Positions 20,377-29,476 of a stretch of DNA of 36,661 nt are shown in pieces. Position numbers and translations under genes: made by a program. Numbering within the stretch: position 1 is the first letter of the stretch; the number at the start of each line of letters is the position of its first letter. Under the pieces are notes generated by a model. The model saw nothing but the letters and a program-made list of their open reading frames with translations. It did not search any database and had not been told where the DNA came from. The stretch is taken from positions 1-36,661 of the forward strand of contig CAILMG010000158.1 of the NCBI GenBank assembly GCA_903835265.1, written 5' to 3'. Source of the stretch: an uncultured Methylococcus sp. Its GTDB lineage: Bacteria; Pseudomonadota; Gammaproteobacteria; Methylococcales; Methylococcaceae.

Positions 20377-20418
20377 TAAAAAATCAACGCCCGTTCAAAG
20401 AAATAAGAATGGGCGCTG
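20377..20418 (-). terminator. Rho-independent terminator after the amber-interrupted gene
   Basis: On the minus strand CAGCGCCC pairs with GGGCGTTG (8 pairs, one G-U) across an 18-base loop and is followed by ATTTTTTACC. It begins 9 bases after the stop of the broken secreted-protein gene. The loop is long, so strength is uncertain. Confidence 0.5.
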
Positions 20419-20427
20419 GTAATAGAG

Positions 20428-20952
20428 TCATATCATCCGATTATTGTCCCACACGGACAAACACCAAGGCACTATGGCTCGGCCGTAATCCACCTGTTGT
20501 GGATCGTAAACTTCCATGGTATCGGAGATGGTCAGCGTCTTCTTATCCTTTGACTGATTGAAAACATAACTCCGGGGGTCATCAGGCAGTAGGGCATCGA
20601 CAAAATTGATGTAGTTACCGACATTTAGGATTTGGTGAGAATACCAGTAACCATCAGGGCTTTTTGTTGAGCCAAGCACCCCGACATTATGGTGATAGAC
20701 GCCCTTGCCTTTTTTGAAGCTCATGGTGAGTATCTCGTTGTCCACACATTTTGAAAACTAAACGACGATCGCCGGGGTTCCTGGAGGCAAAGGAAACTGC
20801 CCGGGACAAGTAATGGTCTTCCCATTGCTCTCAATGTGAGTCAACTTCCATTGACCCACTAAGGCCTTCGGCGTTTCAGCCATCAACGACAATGGAGCCA
20901 TCAGTGAGAGGGCAAACATAAACTTTTTAGCATCTTTGTGTCCTTGCCTCAT
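20428..20952 (-). pseudogene. Small secreted (lipocalin-like?) protein interrupted by an in-frame TAG
   Basis: Two frames, 20758-20952 (64 residues) and 20428-20745, lie in exactly the same reading frame, separated only by a TAG at 20758-20760 and five sense codons (FSKCV). Read through, they give one protein of about 174 residues. The N-terminus is a signal peptide with a hydrophobic core around FMFALSLMAPLSLMA and likely cleavage before ETPK. The mature part begins ALVGQWKLTHIESNGKTI, which resembles the first strand of small lipocalin-like proteins. A terminator follows. A recent nonsense mutation or a sequencing error is most likely; amber readthrough is possible. I do not recognise the specific family. 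Confidence 0.6.
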
Positions 20953-21045
20953 CTAACCGCTTGGATCTTGGGCCTCTTATTGAGCCGCTATGCAATCTAT
21001 CACACTCCGAGCAATCAGCAAATTGATCTAAATGGAACAGTGGAT

Positions 21046-21204
21046 TCAAGCAAATCGAGGCCCAAGCACCACGATATTGTCTTTCAACCCGGTCGAATCA
21101 CGAGTAATCAAGGTCAAATAAACCCTTGTAACACAGGTCACTTTAGCCTGAGAATGCAAGCCATAGGCTCCTCCGATAGCTAAGATCAACCCTAACCATT
21201 TCAA
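21046..21204 (-). other. Possible remnant of a second signal-peptide gene
   Basis: This short minus-strand frame of 52 codons, from a TTG at 21204, begins with a hydrophobic stretch LKWLGLILAIGGAYGLHSQA that looks like a signal peptide and then ends after about 30 residues. The residues just before it (KDTKALKW) resemble KDAKKFMF at the start of the broken secreted-protein gene 250 bases away. It may be a decayed paralogue or chance. It lies in the 274-base gap before the Nudix gene, which otherwise shows nothing. Confidence 0.25.
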
Positions 21205-21226
21205 CGCTTTTGTATCCTTCGCATTT

Positions 21227-21664
21227 ATGGCTAGACCTGTCACTCCCGAGATTGCGGCCGATATCATTATCGAATTAGTTGACCGGCCAGGTCGGCCGAT
21301 TGTGCTCATCGAAAGACTCTATGAACCCTTTGGCTGGGCCATCCCCGGTGGATTTGTCGATGTCGGGGAGCGGGTCGAGCACGCAGCCCGGCGAGAAGCT
21401 TTGGAAGAGGTTGGACTTAAGGTCCAACTCAAGGTCCTCTTAGGGCTTTATTCAGACCCCACCAGGGATCACCGGGGCCATACCGTGACAGCCGTCTACG
21501 TCGGTGAGGCTCGAGGCGTTCCCGTCGCCGCGGACGATGCGAAAGCCGCGGCGATTGTCGATATAGACGCCATCCCCTCACCACTGGCCTTCGACCATCG
21601 TCAGGTACTGGACGATTACCTTCAATACCGAGAGAGGGGCACGGTGACGCCGCTGCGCGGCTAG
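21227..21664 (+). CDS. Nudix hydrolase
   Basis: The product is 145 residues, a typical single-domain Nudix pyrophosphatase. The Nudix box is complete: GGFVDVGERVEHAARREALEEVGL reads as GX5EX7REUXEEXGU, shown here as GGFVDVGE, then REALEEVGL. The tail contains an acidic stretch (ADDAKAA, DIDAIPS) often seen in ADP-ribose or NDP-sugar type enzymes, but the substrate cannot be set by sequence. It stands alone on the plus strand, converging on kup with a 5-base gap. Confidence 0.88.
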   Translation: MARPVTPEIAADIIIELVDRPGRPIVLIERLYEPFGWAIPGGFVDVGERVEHAARREALEEVGLKVQLKVLLGLYSDPTRDHRGHTVTAVYVGEARGVPVAADDAKAAAIVDIDAIPSPLAFDHRQVLDDYLQYRERGTVTPLRG

Positions 21665-21669
21665 TCGCG

Positions 21670-23562
21670 CTATAACTCGACCATCAAACCCAGTTCGACC
21701 ACACGATCGGCAGGGATCCGCCAAAATCGCATGGCATTTTCAGCATTCATGGCCATCCTAATGAAAAGTCGCTCCCGCCAGGTCGACATACCGTCACGGG
21801 AAGAAGCGATCATATGTTCTCTTGATAAGAAGAACGTGGTCGTGGCCAAATCAATCTCGAGCCCATGGGCCCCACATCGCATGATGGCATCCGGAATATC
21901 AGGTTCCTGATTGTAACCATAGTAGATCCTGACCCGGTAGATCTGGTCTCCAAAAGGGCGGATCTTGACGCGATCCTCCAGCGGTATCCAAGGTTCATCC
22001 TTGGTAACGACCGTCAATACAATCACCTGCTGGTGCAGAATCTTGTTGATCTGCATGTTTTGGAGGAGTGATAAAGGCGCCCCGAAACGACTAGCGGTGA
22101 GATATACCGCCGTTCCGGAGACCCTTGGCAACGGATGATCGTGCAACCGAGAAACCAACTCCTCAAGCGGAATCGCTTTGTCGTTGAGACGACGTAGCAA
22201 CAACTCTCGCCCCAGCGTCCAGGTAGAAAGCATTAAATAGAGTGCGCCAGCGATGGCCAATGAAACCCAACCCCCTTGCTGGATCCTCGGGGTATTGGCT
22301 AACAAAAGAAGAAGATCCATCAGCAAAAAAAACAAGAACAACAACCCGGTAACCCAGCGAGTCGTTCGCCAAATGCGTCGCAGCAGTCCAAACGCCAATA
22401 GCGTGGTGACCACCATCGTCCCGGTGACGGCAAGTCCATAGGCGCCCGCCAGTTTTGAAGAGGCCCCAAAGCCGATTACCAACGCCGCCGTTCCGAGACC
22501 GAGAGTCCAGTTGACCGCGGGAACATAAATCTGCCCGTAACGCCCATCCGACGTATGCCGCACCAAAAGCCTTGGGAGATAGCGCATACGAACCGCTTGT
22601 GCCGAGAGAGAGAAGGCACCTGAAATAACAGCCTGGGACGCAATGATGGTCGCGAGCGTCGCTAGACCCAATAAGGGAACGAGACCCCAGGCGGGCGCCA
22701 GAAGATAAAAAGGGTTAGACACGGCCGCAGGGTCTCTCAACAAGAGCGCACCCTGTCCAAGATAGTTGATGATCAGGGCCGGAAAGACGAAGGTAAACCA
22801 GGCCACCCGAATCGGCTGTACGCCAAAATGGCCGATGTCAGCATACAAGGCTTCCGCACCGGTCACCACCAGGACCACGGCACCTATCACCAAGAAAAAC
22901 TTCATCTTGGCTTCGAAAATAAAATGCAGCGCATGGATCGGATTGAGCGCTTCTAAAACAACCGGCGTCTTGGCAATACTGATGGCACCGAGAAGAGCGA
23001 TGACGAAGAGCCAGAGCATCATAATCGGACTGAATAGGCCCGCAATGAAGGCGGTCCCTCGACGCTGAATCAGAAAGAGGATGGCGAGAATGATGAGGGT
23101 GATGGGGAGAATCAATTCTTTGAGCGATGGCGCCGCCAATTTGAGCCCTTCGACCGCACTCATGACGGAAATGGCAGGCGTAATGACCGCATCACCAAAG
23201 AACAGCGCCGCGCCCATGAGGCCGATCGAAAGGACGATCAGGCGAAGCTTTGGGCGATCAATCACGGTTCGCTGGACCAAGGACAACAGCGCCATGATGC
23301 CGCCCTCGCCTTTGTTGTCGAGACGCATGATCAAAAGGGCATATTTGAGGCAGACGACCACGATCAGTAGCCAAAAAACCATCGAGAGAACGGCCAAAAC
23401 ATGATCTGGGGTGACCGAAAGGCCACTACGCCCCCCAAAAGCGACCCGCAAGGCGTAGAGGGGGCTCGTGGCAATATCACCAAAGACAACCCCCATGCAG
23501 CTGAGCACCAAACCCCACTGGAGACCCTTAGAGCGGTCAGATCCACGTTTGATCGTCAACAT
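21670..23562 (-). CDS. kup: KUP-family potassium uptake protein
   Basis: The product is 630 residues, an inner-membrane K+/H+ symporter of the KUP/HAK/KT family. Family signatures are MGVVFGDIATSPLYALR, LIMRLDNKGEGGIMALL and YADIGHFG, followed by about twelve membrane segments and a soluble C-terminal domain of about 180 residues with TASRFGAPLSLLQNM. The frame is open to a TTG at 23631 that would overlap the FTR1 stop. I prefer the ATG at 23562 because the extra 23 residues are not family-like, although neither start has a good ribosome site. It follows the iron permease gene closely and may be in the same transcript. Confidence 0.92.
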   Translation of the reverse strand: MLTIKRGSDRSKGLQWGLVLSCMGVVFGDIATSPLYALRVAFGGRSGLSVTPDHVLAVLSMVFWLLIVVVCLKYALLIMRLDNKGEGGIMALLSLVQRTVIDRPKLRLIVLSIGLMGAALFFGDAVITPAISVMSAVEGLKLAAPSLKELILPITLIILAILFLIQRRGTAFIAGLFSPIMMLWLFVIALLGAISIAKTPVVLEALNPIHALHFIFEAKMKFFLVIGAVVLVVTGAEALYADIGHFGVQPIRVAWFTFVFPALIINYLGQGALLLRDPAAVSNPFYLLAPAWGLVPLLGLATLATIIASQAVISGAFSLSAQAVRMRYLPRLLVRHTSDGRYGQIYVPAVNWTLGLGTAALVIGFGASSKLAGAYGLAVTGTMVVTTLLAFGLLRRIWRTTRWVTGLLFLFFLLMDLLLLLANTPRIQQGGWVSLAIAGALYLMLSTWTLGRELLLRRLNDKAIPLEELVSRLHDHPLPRVSGTAVYLTASRFGAPLSLLQNMQINKILHQQVIVLTVVTKDEPWIPLEDRVKIRPFGDQIYRVRIYYGYNQEPDIPDAIMRCGAHGLEIDLATTTFFLSREHMIASSRDGMSTWRERLFIRMAMNAENAMRFWRIPADRVVELGLMVEL

Positions 23563-23627
23563 GTGGTTGTACCGTTGGGCGATTGTGTGCTTTCCCTGTT
23601 CACCGGAGTCAGCCGCAGGCCCATTAT

Positions 23628-24461
23628 TCAAGCACCCTTGTGGCCAGGGTTTGGTCGACTGGAGTGGGCCACCATACGCATCATCAGATGGGTTAAAAGG
23701 AGGGTCCCGATATAAAACAGGACTTCAATCCCATCTGGATGATCGACATAGCCCACCAGCGCATGAAGAATCTGGCCTATGAGACTTTTCTCCGGCAGCC
23801 ATTCAGAGGTATCCCAAACACCCTGCCCCAAAGCCGGCAACCAGTCGGCTTCAACCAGAAAAGCGGCGGCCTGGGCGGCGAGACCTGCGGTGAGGAAGAG
23901 AATCAACAGACCGGTCACTGAGAAGAAATACCGGAGCGGAATTTTGGCTAGCCCGAAATAGAGCACAAGGCCTACCAGAGCCCCTAAGAGGAGACCCAGG
24001 CCGCCACCCCCGAAAAGGGCCATGAGCCCCCCTTCCTCGGCACTGACCAGCCCATAGAGGAAGAGAATCAGCTCTGAGCCCTCCCGAAGCACCGCCAAGC
24101 CAACGACGACCGAAAGGCCATGAAGGGGACGTTGCCCCTCCAAAACCTCTCGGCCCAATTGATTCATATCGCGGGCCATCTCACGGCCATGCTGCTGCAT
24201 CCAGACGCTGTGCCAGGTCAGCATGCCGACAGCAACCAATAAGACCCACGCATTGAAAAGCTCCTGCCCTACACCCTCAACCGCTTGTGCGAGACGATCC
24301 GCTATGAGCGCCAAGACAAGAGAGCCCAAAAGGCCGAGGAGGACTCCCCCGAAGACCCAACGCCCACGGTGCTGAGCACCCCGACTGGCTGCCATCACGA
24401 TAGTGATGATCAGAGCAGCCTCAAGGACCTCCCGAAACACAATGACAGCAATACCCCACAT
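23628..24461 (-). CDS. ftrC: FTR1-family iron permease (FtrC-like)
   Basis: The product is 277 residues with about seven membrane segments. It has two acidic REXXE iron-binding motifs, REVLE at 10-14 and REGSE at 126-130, each in a hydrophobic segment, as in Ftr1, EfeU and FtrC. It carries oxidised iron across the inner membrane after ferrous iron is oxidised in the periplasm. The cupredoxin-like gene just upstream (20-base gap) matches the FtrB-FtrC arrangement of Bordetella and Brucella. The other parts of that system, FtrA (P19-like) and FtrD (a polyferredoxin), are not next to it. The symbol is by analogy. Confidence 0.85.
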   Translation of the reverse strand: MWGIAVIVFREVLEAALIITIVMAASRGAQHRGRWVFGGVLLGLLGSLVLALIADRLAQAVEGVGQELFNAWVLLVAVGMLTWHSVWMQQHGREMARDMNQLGREVLEGQRPLHGLSVVVGLAVLREGSELILFLYGLVSAEEGGLMALFGGGGLGLLLGALVGLVLYFGLAKIPLRYFFSVTGLLILFLTAGLAAQAAAFLVEADWLPALGQGVWDTSEWLPEKSLIGQILHALVGYVDHPDGIEVLFYIGTLLLTHLMMRMVAHSSRPNPGHKGA

Positions 24462-24481
24462 AACGAATGTTCCGCCTGAGA

Positions 24482-24814
24482 CTAGCGAACCACTAAACGG
24501 CCTTTAGCCGTTGATTCGTGGAATTCCCCGACAAAGTCGTAAGTCCCAGCCTCGAGAGGGCCGAGGTTCATGACGATTTCGCCATGTCCTTTCACGACTT
24601 TCTCGCGCTTCAAGGTCTTACTTTCGAATTCTTCGGGCGTTGCATCCTCGTTACGAACGATCAGTTTGAATTTCTGCCCCGCAGGGGCCATCACTTCCTC
24701 AGGCTCAAAGTGATGGTTACGGATCACGAGCGTTGGACCCTCCGCAGCGAAGAGGGGTGCCATACTGGAACATGCAAGAACCAGAGAAGCGGCAGTCAAA
24801 CGAAGAGAAGACAT
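24482..24814 (-). CDS. ftrB: Periplasmic cupredoxin-domain protein (FtrB-like)
   Basis: The product is 110 residues: a signal peptide (MSSLRLTAASLVLACSSMAP, cleavage likely at FAA-EG) and one cupredoxin-like domain. Possible metal ligands are the histidines in IRNHHFEPEEV, KGHGEIV and VGEFHEST. In copper cupredoxins the last loop normally carries a cysteine near the histidine; here the position reads YDFVGEFH, with no cysteine. This is common in iron-transport cupredoxins and suggests a non-blue site or iron handling. As the first gene of the set, it probably oxidises or delivers iron to the FTR1 permease. No convincing Fur box is visible in the 137 bases upstream. Confidence 0.82.
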   Translation of the reverse strand: MSSLRLTAASLVLACSSMAPLFAAEGPTLVIRNHHFEPEEVMAPAGQKFKLIVRNEDATPEEFESKTLKREKVVKGHGEIVMNLGPLEAGTYDFVGEFHESTAKGRLVVR

Positions 24815-24951
24815 AGGGGTTTCCTCATGAGGGACAGCGAATTCAATAGATGGAGATCAAGTGGCCGGCATTATAGCCCAGCGTCTTCCAAAGAGCGCGG
24901 GGGGCTCTCGGCATGGTAGAGTCTTGGCTTCACACATTTTGAGGCAGCAAC

Positions 24952-25473
24952 ATGTCACAAGAGCGCACGTTCAAGCCCTTACATCTGGCCATCCTGACCG
25001 TCTCCGACACCCGAACGTTTGAAACCGACACCTCCGGCTTACTGCTCCAGCAAAGTGCACAACAGGAGGGCCATGAGGTCGCCATTCGGCGTATTGTGCC
25101 TGATGATCGCTATTTGATTCGCGCCGTCGTCTCCGCATGGATCGCCGATCCACTCATCACCGCCATCGTGACCACCGGCGGCACTGGCGTGACGGGACGT
25201 GATGGAACGCCAGAAGCTGTGGGCGTTCTATTAGATAAGACGCTCGAGGGCTTTGGTGAGGTCTTTCGGGCGCTTTCCTTTCAAGACATCGGCACCTCGA
25301 CGATTCAGTCGCGAGCGATCGCCGGGGTTGCGAACGGGACCTTCATCTTCTGTCTACCAGGTTCTTCAGGGGCCTGCCGACTGGGCTGGGACAGCCTCAT
25401 CCGGCCCCAACTGGACTATAGGACCAAGCCCTGCAACTTAGTCGAACTCATGCCAAGACTGCTTGAAACCTGA
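24952..25473 (+). CDS. moaB: Molybdenum cofactor biosynthesis protein B
   Basis: The product is 173 residues of the MoaB/Mog family, which adenylylates molybdopterin ahead of molybdate insertion or has a related role. LAILTVSDTRT and TSGLLL at the N-terminus, the molybdopterin-binding TTGGTGVTGRDGTPEAV and the LPGSSGACRLGW block are diagnostic. The start has GAGG about 7 bases upstream. It converges on moaA with only 6 bases between the stops, so these two cofactor genes face each other rather than forming an operon. Confidence 0.93.
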   Translation: MSQERTFKPLHLAILTVSDTRTFETDTSGLLLQQSAQQEGHEVAIRRIVPDDRYLIRAVVSAWIADPLITAIVTTGGTGVTGRDGTPEAVGVLLDKTLEGFGEVFRALSFQDIGTSTIQSRAIAGVANGTFIFCLPGSSGACRLGWDSLIRPQLDYRTKPCNLVELMPRLLET

Positions 25474-25479
25474 TTATCT

Positions 25480-26547
25480 TCAACCACCGGTCGCATTCAT
25501 GTGCCTGAAGATGACCGGTTGTGCCTTGAGATCAAACTCATGTTGCAAGGGCTTAAGATCCATCGCCTCACGAATCGCCTGTTGCAACGCCTCAGGATCA
25601 AAGGGGGTCTGACGCAGCCATGGCTTGAGATCCACCGCATGTTCGTTCCCAAGACAAAGCAGAAGGCGCCCTTCAGCGGTCACCCGGACTCGGTTACAGC
25701 TGCTACAAAAGTTATGGCTGTGAGGCGAAATAAAGCCCACCCGCGTCTTGCTTCCCGCGACTCGATAGTACTTTGAAGGGCCTCCTGTTGTCTCCGTTGA
25801 GGCCAAGAGCTCCACGAATGGGCGCAGTTGGGCCCGAATCTCGTCGCTCGAGACAAAATCCAAAGCCCTGTCGCGGCCATCAAGGATGCCGAGAGGCATT
25901 TCCTCAATAAAACTGATGTCGATGGCGCGATCGATCGCATAATGGACCAGATCCACCACCTCATCCTGATTGCGCTCACGAAGAATAACGCTATTCAGCT
26001 TGATGCCATCAAATCCCATCGCCCGCGCGGCTTCGATGCCTTGCAGCACCTGTGCAAGATCCCCGACGCGAGTCATCTCTCGGAACCTCTCAGGCCTCAA
26101 ACTGTCAAGACTGATATTGATCCGGTTAATACCGGCAGCCTTCAGATCCTTGGCGGTCTCCTGAAGTTGGGCTCCATTGGTGGTGATGACCAGTTCCCGA
26201 AGGCCCTTGAGACGACCCATATCCCTCAGGAGTCCCAAAGCGCCTTTGCGAACCAAAGGTTCACCCCCCGTGACACGGATTTTGCTCACCCCAAGCGCAA
26301 CAAAGGCCTCCGCGAGGGCCATAATGTCCTCAAGACTCAGAATCTCACTCCGGGGCAGAAACACCATCTTTTCGCTCATGCAATAGACACAGCGAAAATC
26401 ACACCGATCGGTAATCGATAGCCGAACATAATTGACTATGCGTCCGAACCGATCAATGAGAGGCGGGGACGGATGAGGCATCAAGGGATCCAGATGAGGA
26501 AAGAAGGAATGGACTTTCATTGTCCCATGATCGAAAGCATTCACCAA
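25480..26547 (-). CDS. moaA: GTP 3',8-cyclase (molybdenum cofactor biosynthesis protein A)
   Basis: The product is up to 355 residues, a radical SAM enzyme that converts GTP to 3',8-cyclo-7,8-dihydro-GTP, the first step of molybdenum cofactor synthesis. The radical SAM cluster motif is C49, C53 and C56 in RCDFRCVYC. RVTGGEPLVRKG and NISLDSL are family motifs. The second cluster is in FCSSCNRVR with a third cysteine in LLLCLG. The start is uncertain: TTG at 26547 and GTG at 26544 have AGGG-type sites upstream, while the ATGs at 26520 and 26481 lack good ones. All would leave the catalytic core intact. Confidence 0.94.
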   Translation of the reverse strand: MVNAFDHGTMKVHSFFPHLDPLMPHPSPPLIDRFGRIVNYVRLSITDRCDFRCVYCMSEKMVFLPRSEILSLEDIMALAEAFVALGVSKIRVTGGEPLVRKGALGLLRDMGRLKGLRELVITTNGAQLQETAKDLKAAGINRINISLDSLRPERFREMTRVGDLAQVLQGIEAARAMGFDGIKLNSVILRERNQDEVVDLVHYAIDRAIDISFIEEMPLGILDGRDRALDFVSSDEIRAQLRPFVELLASTETTGGPSKYYRVAGSKTRVGFISPHSHNFCSSCNRVRVTAEGRLLLCLGNEHAVDLKPWLRQTPFDPEALQQAIREAMDLKPLQHEFDLKAQPVIFRHMNATGG

Positions 26548-26659
26548 ACCCTACCCTCGTTCATCCAAGAGCATTACCGGTGATTGAACTTGGTCCATAA
26601 TGGCATGACATAGAGCCACTCAATGACGATTATTGCGCGTCCATCATCGACCTCAGACC

Positions 26660-29458
26660 ATGAATAAGCTACAGGAGTTATTTGAGGGATCAGCAGCCAT
26701 TGCCGAAGACAACCTTGGTTTTCTTGAAGACCTGTTTGCCCGATTTCAGGAAGACCCTGAATCCGTCGATCGGAGTTGGCGGGATAAGTTTAGTGCCCTT
26801 CAAGGGGTGTCACTCGACAATCGATTCGAGCAGGATGGAAAAGACGGGATTTCATGCCCCGGGGCCACCGATGCCATGGCTTTGCGACAACAGGCGGCGG
26901 TTGACCGTCTGATGATGCATTACCGAACCCGTGGCCATCAGGTTGCTGAAAACAATCCCTTACGAAGTACCCAAGCTCCGGCCCTGAAGCATCTCGATCC
27001 GGCCTATTATGGTTTCACCGAGGCCGACTTTGATCAGCTTTTCTACATCGATATTCTTCATCACCAGCGGCAGCTCCCCCTCAGGGAAATCCTGAACCTT
27101 CTCAAACAGACTTATTGCAAAAGTATCGGCGCTGAATACATGCACATCGTGGATGCCGACGTCCGCGTCTGGATTCAGCAGCGACTTGAAAATTCAAGAG
27201 GCCAAGCCTTTCAAGACCCCGATCATCAAAAAGCGCTCCTCAAAACACTGACCGCAGCCGAAGGGATTGAACAGGTTCTCCATCGCCAGTACGTCGGTCA
27301 AAAGCGCTTCTCTCTGGAAGGCGCCGAATCACTGATTCCGCTGTTAGACGAGATCATCGAGCGGGCCAGCGAAAAAGGCGTCGGCGAAATGGTCATCGGT
27401 ATGGCCCATCGGGGACGGCTCAATGTGCTTGTCAATCTCTTTGGCAAGCGCCCAAGAAGCCTTTTTCAGGAATTTGAAGGCACCCACCCCGCCTCGCCTT
27501 TAGCGAGTGCGGGAGACGTCAAGTACCACACCGGCTTTTCCTCGAATATCAAAACGCAGCACGGACCGGTCCATATTGCACTGGCATTCAATCCGTCTCA
27601 CCTTGAAATCATTGATCCTGTCGTCGAAGGATCGGTGAGGGCGCGGCAAGATCGACGCAGTGGTCACGGTGAAGAGGGGGTGATGGCCATTTTGATCCAT
27701 GGCGATGCCGCCTTTGCGGGGCAAGGCGTGGTGATGGAAACGCTCAACATGGCAGAAACGCGCGCCTACACCACCGGCGGCACCATCCATGTGGTGATCA
27801 ATAACCAGATTGGCTTCACCACCAGCGCCCCGTTTGATGCACGCTCGACCCTCTACTGCACCGATGTGGCTAACATGGTTCAAGCTCCTGTTTTCCATGT
27901 CAATGGTGATGACCCTGAAGCCGTGCTTTTTGTCACCCGACTGGCCGTCGACTATCGAATGAAGTTCAAGCGTGATGTCGTCATCGACATGCTCTGCTAT
28001 CGCCGTCATGGCCATAATGAAGCCGATGAACCGGCTGTGACTCAGCCGATGATGTACCGTTTTATCCGGCAACACGCCTCGGTCAGGCGACTCTATGCGC
28101 AGCGCCTGATTGACAATGGCTTGATCACCCCGGTTGATGAACGCCAGCTCGAATTAGACTATCAGATGGCCCTGTCTCAGGATGAGATCGTTTCAAGACC
28201 TCTGATTGAAGGCGAAGACGTTTTCCAAAAACCCTCCTGGCAGCCTTATCAAAGTCGCTCCTGGCGGGCACCCCACACCACAGCGCTCCCGCTGCAGCAA
28301 CTGGCGTCAATCGCCCTTGAGATGCTGCGCCTCCCGGAAGGTTTTGCTCTCCATCCCCGGGCCCAGGCGATCTATGACAGCCGACGATCCATGGCCTTAG
28401 GTGAACGACCGATTGATTGGGGGTTTGGTGAAATGTTGGCCTATGCCAGCCTCCTCAAGGAAGGGACCGCCATTCGTTTGACCGGACAGGATGTCGGCAG
28501 AGGAACCTTCTTCCATCGTCACGCCATCGTTCATGATCAGGAGAAGGGGATCCCCTACACCCCTCTCCATCATCTAGCCGCCCCCTCGGCCTCCTTTCAG
28601 ATCTTCGACTCCCTCCTCTCTGAAGAGGGTGTCTTAGGTTTTGAGTATGGCTATGCCAGCTCAGCCCCCGAGGTCCTCGTCATTTGGGAGGCCCAATTTG
28701 GTGATTTTGCGAATAATGCCCAGGTCGTTATCGACCAATTCATCGCCTCAGGCGAAAGCAAGTGGGGACGGCTGTGTGGCTTGACGCTCTTATTGCCCCA
28801 TGGTTATGAAGGTCAAGGTCCTGAACATTCATCGGCACGAATTGAGCGCTATCTCCAATTGTGCGCCGAAGACAACATGCAGGTGACCATTCCGACAAAT
28901 CCAGCACAGATCTTCCATCTTTTGCGGCGACAAATCAGGCGTCCCTTTAGAAAGCCCCTGATTGTGATGACCCCCAAAAGCCTTCTCCGCCACAAGCAGG
29001 CGACATCGTCACTTGATGAACTTGAGCAGGGCGCCTTTCTGCCGGTCATCGGCGACACCAGCCAAAAGCCGAAAGAAAACATTCGACGGGTCATTCTCTC
29101 CAGTGGAAAAATCTACTACGATCTGCAATCGGCCCGGGATGAGGCTTCCCTGGACCATGTCGCTTTAATCAGGGTCGAACAGCTTTATCCTTTTCCAGAC
29201 AGCGAACTTGCAGCAGAACTGGCACAATATCCCTCCATGGACGCCTTGGTCTGGTGCCAGGAAGAACCGGAGAATCAGGGGGCTTGGCGCTACATCCAGC
29301 ACCATTTCTTAAATCAGGCCCCTTTGGCCCTCCCCCTTCAGTACGCTGGCCGCGCCGTCTCGGCCGCGCCCGCCGTCGGTCAATACCAGCGGCATATCGT
29401 TGAACAAAAGCGCGTCATCGAAGAGGCCCTCAAAGGCCCCCTGACGCCCACCGGATGA
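26660..29458 (+). CDS. sucA: 2-oxoglutarate dehydrogenase E1 component
   Basis: The product is 932 residues, matching E. coli SucA (933). It decarboxylates 2-oxoglutarate with thiamine diphosphate and transfers the succinyl group to the lipoyl arm of SucB. Visible blocks are FAFNPSHL-type ALAFNPSHLEI, the ThDP/Mg region IHGDAAFAGQGVV, RRHGHNEADEPAVTQP, and the C-terminal transketolase-like parts LTGQDVGRGTFFHRHA and LLPHGYEGQGPEHSSAR. The frame is open to a TTG at 26633, but the family start and the ATG at 26660 agree. The ribosome site is weak. sucB follows after 18 bases, making a sucA-sucB unit. Confidence 0.96.
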   Translation: MNKLQELFEGSAAIAEDNLGFLEDLFARFQEDPESVDRSWRDKFSALQGVSLDNRFEQDGKDGISCPGATDAMALRQQAAVDRLMMHYRTRGHQVAENNPLRSTQAPALKHLDPAYYGFTEADFDQLFYIDILHHQRQLPLREILNLLKQTYCKSIGAEYMHIVDADVRVWIQQRLENSRGQAFQDPDHQKALLKTLTAAEGIEQVLHRQYVGQKRFSLEGAESLIPLLDEIIERASEKGVGEMVIGMAHRGRLNVLVNLFGKRPRSLFQEFEGTHPASPLASAGDVKYHTGFSSNIKTQHGPVHIALAFNPSHLEIIDPVVEGSVRARQDRRSGHGEEGVMAILIHGDAAFAGQGVVMETLNMAETRAYTTGGTIHVVINNQIGFTTSAPFDARSTLYCTDVANMVQAPVFHVNGDDPEAVLFVTRLAVDYRMKFKRDVVIDMLCYRRHGHNEADEPAVTQPMMYRFIRQHASVRRLYAQRLIDNGLITPVDERQLELDYQMALSQDEIVSRPLIEGEDVFQKPSWQPYQSRSWRAPHTTALPLQQLASIALEMLRLPEGFALHPRAQAIYDSRRSMALGERPIDWGFGEMLAYASLLKEGTAIRLTGQDVGRGTFFHRHAIVHDQEKGIPYTPLHHLAAPSASFQIFDSLLSEEGVLGFEYGYASSAPEVLVIWEAQFGDFANNAQVVIDQFIASGESKWGRLCGLTLLLPHGYEGQGPEHSSARIERYLQLCAEDNMQVTIPTNPAQIFHLLRRQIRRPFRKPLIVMTPKSLLRHKQATSSLDELEQGAFLPVIGDTSQKPKENIRRVILSSGKIYYDLQSARDEASLDHVALIRVEQLYPFPDSELAAELAQYPSMDALVWCQEEPENQGAWRYIQHHFLNQAPLALPLQYAGRAVSAAPAVGQYQRHIVEQKRVIEEALKGPLTPTG

Positions 29459-29476
29459 TCCCTTTAGGAAAGCCCT

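Noticed and set aside
24815-24951. Fur box between ftrB and moaB
   Set aside because: I searched for a GATAATGATAATCATTATC-like palindrome and saw no convincing match.
27500-28075. Antisense frame of 191 codons inside sucA
   Set aside because: Shadow of the conserved E1 sequence; His- and Arg-rich without recognisable motifs.
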